A DNA stretch of 64,000 nt from assembly GCF_002252705.1 (NCBI RefSeq), contig NZ_NQLA01000002.1, forward strand, positions 1 to 64,000. The letters run 5' to 3'. Positions within the stretch are counted from its first letter, which is position 1; each line of letters starts with the position of its first letter. Source of the DNA: Vulcanococcus limneticus LL. GTDB lineage: Bacteria > Cyanobacteriota > Cyanobacteriia > PCC-6307 > Cyanobiaceae. Below, piece by piece: positions 57,908 through 64,000 of the stretch. The notes below the pieces were generated by a model that saw only the letters and a program-made list of their open reading frames with translations, was not told the origin of the DNA and made no database searches. A program made the position numbers and the translations under genes.

Positions 57908-58723
57908 TCAGCTGGACGCCGAGGTGTAGAAGCGCAGGGCAAAGCGCCAGAAGGCCCGGCTGAGCAGCAGAAATCCTGCGGCCACACCCAGGCTGGCCAG
58001 GGCCCAGGGGCCGCTGACGCGGCCCAGCACCGCCTCGGCCGGCACCGTGGTGAGGAACGCCACCGGCAGCACCAGGGTGAACAGGGTTCGCAGCCCCGCC
58101 GGATAGGCCGTGATCGGGTAGCGCCCCGCCGCCAGGGCTGCCCGCAGCACCTCGGTGGCGTTCCAGGTCTTGACGAACCAGATGCTGGTGGTGGCCAGCA
58201 GAAACCACAGGGCGTACAGGATCACCGTGCTTGAGAGCAGCAGCACGGCCACCAGCGCCAGGGTCGCCGCATCGAGGCGCGCCCCGACCTTCAGCCCGGC
58301 TCCCAGCATCAGCGCCAGTCCCACGGCGATCTCCGGCAACCCCGCCGGGGACACGGTGCGAGCCGAGAGCCAGAACTGGCTGTCGATGGGCTTGAGCAGC
58401 ACGAAATCCAGGGTGCCCTCCTGCACGTGGGTCACGATGCGGCTGAGGTTGGGGCGCAACAGGGTGCTGGAGACCCCATCCAGCAGGGTGTAGACCCCAA
58501 GCACCACCTGGGCCTCCGGCCAGCTCCAGCCCCCCAGGCCAGGGCCGGAGCCACCACTGCCGTTCCCGTAGAACAGCGACAGCACGAACAGGCTGCCGGC
58601 CAGGTTGCCGGCCATGGCCAGCAGCTCGATCAGCAGGTTGAGCTGATACTCCAGCTGGCCGGCCAGGGCCGTGCCCCAGAACCGGCGCAGCGTGCGGGTA
58701 TAACGGCGCCAGTCGCTCGCCAT
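57908..58723 (-). CDS. ABC-2-type transporter permease, DUF990-like (second permease)
   Basis: A 271-residue membrane protein with six predicted helices, similar to the paired ABC-2 permeases of cyanobacterial exporters. LIELLAMAGNLAGSLFVLSL is helix 1-2 and VTHVQEGTLDFVLLKPIDSQ the conserved cytoplasmic loop with the ExG..D..L.KP motif. The start overlaps the stop of the upstream permease by one base (TGATG). Last gene of a three-gene ABC exporter operon. Confidence 0.9.
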   Translation of the reverse strand: MASDWRRYTRTLRRFWGTALAGQLEYQLNLLIELLAMAGNLAGSLFVLSLFYGNGSGGSGPGLGGWSWPEAQVVLGVYTLLDGVSSTLLRPNLSRIVTHVQEGTLDFVLLKPIDSQFWLSARTVSPAGLPEIAVGLALMLGAGLKVGARLDAATLALVAVLLLSSTVILYALWFLLATTSIWFVKTWNATEVLRAALAAGRYPITAYPAGLRTLFTLVLPVAFLTTVPAEAVLGRVSGPWALASLGVAAGFLLLSRAFWRFALRFYTSASS

Positions 58724-59547
58724 CAGGCCCCCATCGCCGTGTAGCGACGCACGCCGGCGCGCCAGGCCAGAGCCGTGAGCGGCAGCAGCAGCGCGATCCA
58801 GCCCGCCATGGCCGCGAAGCTGGAGGCGATCGACACCTCGAGGCCCGCCAGCAGCTGGGCCGGGAAGCCGATCATGTGGGGGAACGGCGTGAAGAAGGCC
58901 ACCTGCCGCACGCCCGGCGGGAACGCGGCCAGGGGGGCCACCAGGCCCGAGAGAAACAGGTAGGGGATGAACAGCAGCCGTTCAAGGGCCTGGGCCCGCT
59001 CGCTCCAGAAGCAGAGGATCGCGATCAGGCTCTGCAGCAGGAAGTGGATCGCAAATGCCAGCCAGATCGCCAGCACCGCCAGCAGAAACCGTCCCGGCGA
59101 CGGCAGGGCAAAGGCGGCCGGCTGCAACAGGAAGAACAGGGCCGCAATCACCGCCACGAACGGCAGCCGCGTGGCCTGCTCAGCCAGGTGGGCGGCCACA
59201 TAGCGCCACAGGGGCTGGAGCGGCTGCAGCAGGTAGGGGGAGAGACGGCCCGCCAGGCTGTCTTCCTCAAAGGCCCACACCACCCACACCACGGTGAACT
59301 GACGGGCGATGAAGGCCCCCAGGAAGTAGCGGGCCAGCTCGGCCTGACTCAGGCCCAGCCCCAGGCCGGCGTCGTCACCGCCCGCCGCCAGGGCCGCGCT
59401 CCACACGCCCAGCATGATGAAGGGCAGCACCCCCGACAGGGCCCAGAGGGCGATCTCGGCCCGGTACTCGAGCATGTAGGCGTATTGCGTCGAGAGCAGC
59501 ACCCGGGCAATGCGCAGGCCGCGGGCCAGCGAGAGCCGGGTGCTCAC
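58723..59547 (-). CDS. ABC-2-type transporter permease (first permease)
   Basis: A 274-residue membrane protein with about six helices. LLSTQYAYMLEYRAEIALWA at the N-terminus and FEEDSLAGRLSPYLLQPLQP, the conserved cytoplasmic loop, match ABC-2 permeases. It starts with GTG overlapping the stop of the ATPase gene (GTGA) and ends one base into the next start, so all three genes are translationally coupled. Function: export of a lipid, polysaccharide or drug, not determinable. Confidence 0.9.
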   Translation of the reverse strand: MSTRLSLARGLRIARVLLSTQYAYMLEYRAEIALWALSGVLPFIMLGVWSAALAAGGDDAGLGLGLSQAELARYFLGAFIARQFTVVWVVWAFEEDSLAGRLSPYLLQPLQPLWRYVAAHLAEQATRLPFVAVIAALFFLLQPAAFALPSPGRFLLAVLAIWLAFAIHFLLQSLIAILCFWSERAQALERLLFIPYLFLSGLVAPLAAFPPGVRQVAFFTPFPHMIGFPAQLLAGLEVSIASSFAAMAGWIALLLPLTALAWRAGVRRYTAMGA

Positions 59548-60581
59548 GCCACCACCCCCTGGCGGAACAGCCGGCCGATCAGCTCCTCGATCGGCGGATC
59601 GCTCACCTCGAGATCCAGCACGGGCAGCTCGTTGAGCAGGCGGGCCACGACCTCAGTGAGCCGTTGCCGCGGAATCAGCAACCGCACCTCGGCGCCGTCC
59701 AGGCTCTCCAGCTCGCCGTAGGAGTGGAACGTCTCAGCCGGCAGGGGCTGGGCCAGCTCCAGCCGCACCTGGCGCCAGGGGGCCAGCCGCTCGCTCAGGC
59801 CGGCCAGCCGCCCGTCGTAGAAGAGCCGGCCCCCGTGGATCAGCAGCACCCGCGGGCAGAGGGCCGTGATGTCGGCCATGTAGTGGCTGGTGAGCAGCAC
59901 GGTGGCGCCGGTGCGACGGTTGTAGTCGACCAGGAACTGGCGCACCCGGGCCTGGGCGTTCACATCCAGACCAAGGCTGGGTTCATCGAGAAACAGCACC
60001 GCCGGCCGGTGCAGCAGGGCCGCCATCAGCTCGGCCTTCATCCGCTGGCCCAGCGACAGCTTGCGCACCGGCCGGGTCAGCTCCTCCCCCAGTTCCAGCA
60101 TCTCGGCCAGCTCGTCGATCCGGCGCCGGGCCTCGGTGTCGTCCAGGCCGTAGACGGCGGCATTGACCCGCAGCGAGTCGAGGGGCGGCAAATCCCAGAT
60201 CAGCTGCTGCTTCTGTCCCATCACCAGGGTGATCGCCTCGAGGAAACCGCGCTGGCGCCGGTGGGGCGTGTGGCCCGCCACCGTGGCCGATCCGGCCGTG
60301 GGGTGGATCAGGCCGGTGAGCATCTTCAGGGTGGTGGTCTTGCCGGCGCCATTGGGCCCGAGGAAGCCCACGATCTCGCCGGGCTGGATCGTGAAGCTCA
60401 CATCGGTCACCGCGGGCACATCGCGGTGGCGGCGGCGCAGGAAATGGCGCAGGGTGCCGCCCAGGCCCGGCTGCTTTTCAGCCACCCGGAAGGTCTTGCA
60501 GAGGCCGCGGGCGACCACGATCGGCTCCGAGGGGGTCTGGGGCACGGGCGGGAGCGGTGCTGACGGCACGGGCACCAGCAT
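59544..60581 (-). CDS. ABC transporter ATP-binding protein of the exporter
   Basis: A 345-residue nucleotide-binding subunit. Walker A is GPNGAGKTT, the Q-loop region VMGQKQQLIWDL, signature LSLGQRMKAEL, Walker B AVLFLDEP and H-loop LLTSHYM. The order and the GQKQQL insertion are typical of the ABC-2 exporter class that partners the two downstream permeases. The ATG at 60581 is preferred; the frame to 60914 is antisense to the next gene. First gene of the operon. Confidence 0.94.
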   Translation of the reverse strand: MLVPVPSAPLPPVPQTPSEPIVVARGLCKTFRVAEKQPGLGGTLRHFLRRRHRDVPAVTDVSFTIQPGEIVGFLGPNGAGKTTTLKMLTGLIHPTAGSATVAGHTPHRRQRGFLEAITLVMGQKQQLIWDLPPLDSLRVNAAVYGLDDTEARRRIDELAEMLELGEELTRPVRKLSLGQRMKAELMAALLHRPAVLFLDEPSLGLDVNAQARVRQFLVDYNRRTGATVLLTSHYMADITALCPRVLLIHGGRLFYDGRLAGLSERLAPWRQVRLELAQPLPAETFHSYGELESLDGAEVRLLIPRQRLTEVVARLLNELPVLDLEVSDPPIEELIGRLFRQGVVA

Positions 60582-60686
60582 CCCGCGCCAGCGGGACGAG
60601 CCCACGGGCGCACGCGCTGGCGCAGCGGAGGTTCGGCATGGCCGGGAACCCTGCCTAACGTCCAGAGAAGGAGCCAGAACGAACCG

Positions 60687-60923
60687 ATGGAGATCAACCG
60701 CCCCAGTGCCAGGCCCCTGACTCCGGAGGAGCAGGTGGTCTTCGAGAAGTTCCGCCAGAAGCTGCATCAGAAGGCCTTGGCGGGTGGCCTCCACGGCGAC
60801 GACATCCGCCAGTTGGTGGCCGGCATCCGCGCCCACCCCGACGCCAGCGAAGCGATCGTGGACGCCCTGGCCGAGGAGGTGCGCACCCTTGGTCAGCCGC
60901 TGGTGGATCTCCACTGGGACTGA
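60687..60923 (+). CDS. Conserved-looking hypothetical protein (78 residues)
   Basis: Starts MEINRPSARPLTPEEQVVFE, followed by an alpha-helical domain (KFRQKLHQKALAGGLHGDDI, then HPDASEAIVDALAEEVRTL). Soluble, no cysteine, no known motif. Divergent from the ABC operon with a 105-base gap. Confidence 0.7.
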   Translation: MEINRPSARPLTPEEQVVFEKFRQKLHQKALAGGLHGDDIRQLVAGIRAHPDASEAIVDALAEEVRTLGQPLVDLHWD

Positions 60924-60944
60924 GCGGCAGGAGCCGCCCTGGCC

Positions 60945-61145
60945 TCAGGGGCCCTGGAAGAAGCCCCGGCTGTTGAGCCACGCCAGCACCAGGGCCCCGG
61001 GCAGGAACACCGCCGCCAGGATCTGAAGCCGCACCCGCAGACCCGAGCCCGGATCGGCAGTGCTGCCGGGAGTTGCCCGAGGGGCGGGACCGGGCCCGGC
61101 GGCTGGCCGTAACCGGACCTTCTTGCGGCGGGCCTTGGCGGCCAT
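60945..61145 (-). CDS. Small membrane protein (66 residues)
   Basis: Begins MAAKARRKKVRLRPAAGPGP; after a basic, Pro-rich half there is one hydrophobic helix, LRVRLQILAAVFLPGALVLA, and a short C-terminal WLNSRGFFQGP. Resembles short single-pass proteins common in picocyanobacteria; no family recognised. The ATG at 61145 is used; upstream frame is not convincing. Convergent with the gene at 60687. Confidence 0.6.
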   Translation of the reverse strand: MAAKARRKKVRLRPAAGPGPAPRATPGSTADPGSGLRVRLQILAAVFLPGALVLAWLNSRGFFQGP

Positions 61146-61248
61146 GGGCAGGGGGCGATGGAGGACGGGCGTCCAGTGTCCTCCGCCGCGCGCCATCCTG
61201 GAGCCACCGCCGAGGCCCTTGGGCCGAGCTGACGCCACCATCACTGCC

Positions 61249-61473
61249 ATGACCGGAAACTTCGCCGCCATCGGCTTCATGGCCAGCTGGGTGCTGGGCT
61301 GGGGCATCGGTGGCTCCCTGATCGATGCAGCTCTGATCCAGGCGGGCGTCTACAGCCTGGAAACGGGCCAGCTGGGCACGGCCGCCACCTTCGGCGCCTG
61401 GACCCTGGCCTGGGGCAGCTTCGGCTGGTGGCTGTACAACCGCTTCACCCGGCCCAATCCGCCGAGCGCCTGA
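61249..61473 (+). CDS. Small membrane protein (74 residues)
   Basis: MTGNFAAIGFMASWVLGWGI opens a protein with two likely membrane helices, the second around FGAWTLAWGSFGWWLYNRFT. Gly/Trp-rich and hydrophobic. No family recognised. It precedes the kinase-like gene by 35 bases on the same strand. Confidence 0.65.
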   Translation: MTGNFAAIGFMASWVLGWGIGGSLIDAALIQAGVYSLETGQLGTAATFGAWTLAWGSFGWWLYNRFTRPNPPSA

Positions 61474-61508
61474 ACCGCTGCCAACATGCAGGCCCCCGCC
61501 GCAGCCCC

Positions 61509-62717
61509 GTGAGCGAGTCCGCTGCCCCCACCGCTCAGGAGGCCCCCATGGGCGCGGTCAGCGATCTGGTGACCATCGCCGAGGGATTCGCGCTGCCGGC
61601 CCCGGTGGCCGCGGTGGAACCGCTGGGGCGGGGGAACGTCAACGACACCTATCTGGTGAGCCTGCGGGGCGAAGACCAGCCGCGCTTCGTGCTGCAACGG
61701 CTGAACACGCGGGTGTTCCGCCGGCCCAAGCTGGTGATGGGCAACATCAGCGCGGTGGTCCGACACGTGGAGCGGCGCCTGGCCGAGGAGCCCCCCCAGC
61801 CCGGACGGCTCCCCTGGCGGGTGCCCCAGGTGGTGCCGGCCCGAGGCGGCAGCACGCCTTGGCTTGTGCGGGGCGAGGCGTTCTGGCGCACCCTCAGCTT
61901 CATCGAGGACAGCCGCAGCCATGAAACGATCACGGATCTGGAGCATGCCCGCGAGATCGGCTACGGCCTGGGCCGCTTCCACAGTCTGATCAGCGACCTG
62001 CCCGCCTCCGAGCTGGCCGACACCCTGGAGGGCTTTCACATCACCCCGGGCTATCTGGCCGAGTACCGGCGTGTGCTGGCGGAGAGCACGGTGTCGCCCA
62101 GCGCCGAGACGGAGCACTGCCTTGCCTTCGTGCAGCAGCGCCAGGACCTGGCCTCGGTGCTGGAGCAGGCCCGCACCGCCGGGCGGCTGCAGCTGCGGCC
62201 GATCCACGGCGACCCCAAGATCAACAACCTGCTGATGGCCAGCGGGTCCGTGATTGGCGACGGGGAAGGCCGTGGCAGCCAGACGGGTTGCGGTCAGGCC
62301 ATCGCCCTGGTGGATCTCGACACGGTCAAGCCCGGCCTGGTGCATTACGACATCGGCGACTGCCTGCGCTCGGCCTGCAACCGCCTCGGCGAGGAGACCC
62401 GCGACTGGCCTGAAGTGCAGTTCGACCTGGAACTGGCCGAAGCCCTGCTGGAGGGCTACCTCGGTCAGGCCCGGGCCTTTCTCACGCCCGACGACTTCGC
62501 CCACATCCCCGAGGCGATCCGTCTGATTCCCTTTGAGCTGGGCCTGCGCTTCCTCACCGACCACCTGGCGGGCAACGTCTACTTCAAGGTGAGCCATCCG
62601 GGCCACAATCTGGAGCGGGCCCTGGTGCAGTTCCAGCTGACCCGCAGCATCGAAGCGCAACTGCCGGCCATCCGGGCGATCGTGGAGCGGCTGCGGGCCA
62701 CGGAGGTGGCGCCATGA
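61509..62717 (+). CDS. APH/choline-kinase-fold phosphotransferase, NahK-like
   Basis: A 402-residue kinase starting with GTG. The nucleotide loop is PLGRGNVNDTYLVSL, followed by RFVLQRLNTRVFRRPKLVMG, closely resembling N-acetylhexosamine 1-kinase NahK. IHGDPKINNLL is the catalytic loop and ALVDLDTVKPG the metal-binding DxD. The predicted activity is phosphorylation of a sugar or amino-alcohol, substrate unproven. Its stop overlaps the next start (ATGA), linking it to the DOMON-like protein. Confidence 0.85.
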   Translation: MSESAAPTAQEAPMGAVSDLVTIAEGFALPAPVAAVEPLGRGNVNDTYLVSLRGEDQPRFVLQRLNTRVFRRPKLVMGNISAVVRHVERRLAEEPPQPGRLPWRVPQVVPARGGSTPWLVRGEAFWRTLSFIEDSRSHETITDLEHAREIGYGLGRFHSLISDLPASELADTLEGFHITPGYLAEYRRVLAESTVSPSAETEHCLAFVQQRQDLASVLEQARTAGRLQLRPIHGDPKINNLLMASGSVIGDGEGRGSQTGCGQAIALVDLDTVKPGLVHYDIGDCLRSACNRLGEETRDWPEVQFDLELAEALLEGYLGQARAFLTPDDFAHIPEAIRLIPFELGLRFLTDHLAGNVYFKVSHPGHNLERALVQFQLTRSIEAQLPAIRAIVERLRATEVAP

Positions 62718-63271
62718 CGGAGAGCTTCCGCCTGGTGCCCTTCGATTCCGCCACCGCCCCGGCCAGGGTGCGGCTGGAGGGCGACCTGAGCAGAACCGAC
62801 GAGCGGTTGCGGCTCCGCTACCGCCTGGCGGATCCTGGCGGCACCCTCCGGATCCCGCCGGCGGCCCCGGCCCCCCGCCGCCGCGACGAGCTCTGGAGCC
62901 GCACCTGCCTGGAGCTGTTTCTGGCCGTGCCCGGCAGCGCGGCCTACTGGGAGGTCAACCTTTCACCCAGCGGCGACTGGAACGTCTATCGGCTCAGCGG
63001 CTACCGCCAGGGGCTGGCGCCGGAGCCAGCCGTCACGGCCCTGCCCTTTGCCGTGGAGCGCTGCGGCGATGGCCTGGAGCTGAAGCTGGAGTTCCACCTG
63101 GCGCCGCTGGTGGCGACCGGTCAACCGCTGCAGCTGGCCGTCACGGCGGTGCTGGAGCACCACGCCCCGCCTGGTGTCAGCGGTGAGGGGCCACTCTCCT
63201 ACTGGGCCCTGGGCCATCCGGGCCCCGTGGCCGACTTCCACGACCGGGACGGCTTCCTGCTGCGGATCTGA
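62714..63271 (+). CDS. DOMON-like carbohydrate-binding-type protein
   Basis: A 185-residue beta-sandwich protein of the cd09627/DOMON-like type 9 group. SRTCLELFLAVPGSAAYWEV and NLSPSGDWNVYRLSGYRQGL are the family core, with WALGHPGPVADFHDRDGFLL at the end. It has no signal peptide, so it should be cytoplasmic. Overlap with the kinase gene suggests that both act on the same sugar-like ligand; this is inference from coupling. Confidence 0.82.
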   Translation: MTESFRLVPFDSATAPARVRLEGDLSRTDERLRLRYRLADPGGTLRIPPAAPAPRRRDELWSRTCLELFLAVPGSAAYWEVNLSPSGDWNVYRLSGYRQGLAPEPAVTALPFAVERCGDGLELKLEFHLAPLVATGQPLQLAVTAVLEHHAPPGVSGEGPLSYWALGHPGPVADFHDRDGFLLRI

Positions 63272-63313
63272 GCCCCACCCCGTACGCTGCCCCCCGACGC
63301 AAGCGGCAGCCCT

Positions 63314-63997
63314 GTGGCGAACGACGAATCCAGCAGAGCAGAGGAACTGAAGGGCCTGGGCTGGTCCGCCGAGGACGTGCGCCGCTACGAGGAGCTCTGG
63401 GAGTACCGCCAACGCTGGGGCGCCATCAACCTGGAGCGGGAGGACCGCCTCTTCCTGCGCAAGGCTGAATCGTCCCTGCCCAAGCGCCTCAGCGGCAAAG
63501 CAGCCGCCCGCAAGAGCACCCAGGACAAGTCGTACTACCGCTGGCTGCAGCTGTTCCTGGACGCCATGGTGGCCGGGCCTGAAACAGAGCTGGCCGCCGG
63601 TGAGATCGGCGCCTGGCGCCTCGTGCTGGAGGAGGAGCTGCGCGCCCTCGACTACTACGAGCCGGTGCTGGGACTGCCCGACACCCTCAAGGCCAAGGCC
63701 TTCGGCCCCAGCCGCGAGGCCTGGATCCAAGAGGCCGCCGCCCAGGGCCGCACGCTCCACTTCGACTTCGCCGCCGTGCTGGAGCAGCACAAGGCCAAGC
63801 AGACGAGCAACTGGAAGCCCCTGCGCGAGTCGGCCCCGGATGACACCAGCTATCCGGTGCTGGAGGGTGCCGCAGCCGAAGCCTTCCGCACCAAGGTGCG
63901 CCAGGCAGTGCTCGCGCTCACCCGCGGCACCTTCCCCTCCCTGGCGGAGACGGACAAGCCCGCCCCCGCCGATGACTGGCAGCGGGAGCGGGGCTGA
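63314..63997 (+). CDS. Cyanobacterial hypothetical protein (227 residues)
   Basis: Starts with GTG. Charged helical N-terminus (GWSAEDVRRYEELWEYRQRW), a basic middle (LPKRLSGKAAARKS), then YYRWLQLFLDAMVAGPETEL and a helical C-terminal domain. It looks like a real, soluble gene by codon pattern, but I do not recognise the family. It ends 3 bases before the window edge. Confidence 0.75.
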   Translation: MANDESSRAEELKGLGWSAEDVRRYEELWEYRQRWGAINLEREDRLFLRKAESSLPKRLSGKAAARKSTQDKSYYRWLQLFLDAMVAGPETELAAGEIGAWRLVLEEELRALDYYEPVLGLPDTLKAKAFGPSREAWIQEAAAQGRTLHFDFAAVLEQHKAKQTSNWKPLRESAPDDTSYPVLEGAAAEAFRTKVRQAVLALTRGTFPSLAETDKPAPADDWQRERG

Positions 63998-64000
63998 GGC

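Overview
The window reads as chromosome from a high-GC unicellular cyanobacterium, most likely a Cyanobium/Synechococcus-type picocyanobacterium. This is inferred from two high-light-inducible proteins, an AcsF-type chlorophyll cyclase, a cyanobacterial aldehyde deformylating oxygenase, CGLD27, and families I recognise as cyanobacterial (DUF3386, DUF3318, DUF2811). Gene density is high, many genes overlap by 1 to 8 bases, and most coding sequence is near 70% GC.

Layout. 1-2.2 kb: the 5' end of a transposase running off the window edge, then an SLC13 permease. 2.2-9 kb: a tetrapyrrole/oxygen cluster. One arm is heme oxygenase-hemN. The other is a tightly coupled run of hemerythrin, acsF, fatty-acid desaturase and aldehyde deformylating oxygenase, divergent from an ArsR-type regulator. 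A palindrome-like motif is shared by the upstream regions of both arms. 9-12.9 kb: a pentapeptide-repeat protein, a cysteine-containing ArsR regulator divergent from a persulfide dioxygenase-rhodanese fusion, and glutathione reductase, together a persulfide/glutathione module.

12.9-19.2 kb: an accessory island of visibly lower GC. It starts with a deleted SDR pseudogene and about 950 bases without a recognisable gene. Four same-strand genes follow: a histidine-decarboxylase-like PLP enzyme, a membrane receptor with a Cache-like sensor and degenerate kinase-like domain, an MFS transporter, and a pentameric ligand-gated ion channel. The set looks like a self-contained biogenic-amine make/export/sense/gate system. 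It is the strongest candidate here for an undescribed system, but the ligand and the functional link are inference.

19.2-28.2 kb is mostly housekeeping (DUF3386, carB, DUF3318, rsfS, CGLD27, asparaginase II, transaldolase-like, TerC/DUF475, initiator tRNA). 28.4-33.2 kb: a GMC oxidoreductase with a possible membrane partner, DUF2811, a CbiX chelatase with Fe-S motif and His-rich tail, and an HLIP. 33.2-51.8 kb is rich in signalling: three GGDEF-EAL proteins, one of them a 1551-residue CheB-CheR-PAS-GGDEF-EAL fusion; an acyl-CoA synthetase/acetyltransferase meeting a deacetylase tail to tail; an RRM RNA-binding protein; a glycosyltransferase; and MscS. 51.9-64 kb: small membrane proteins, a 48-residue HLIP, an AraC-type regulator, a broken dienelactone hydrolase gene, a cupin, a cellulose-synthase-like glycosyltransferase, a three-gene ABC exporter, and a sugar-kinase-like/DOMON-like pair. 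No CRISPR array, rRNA or prophage was seen.
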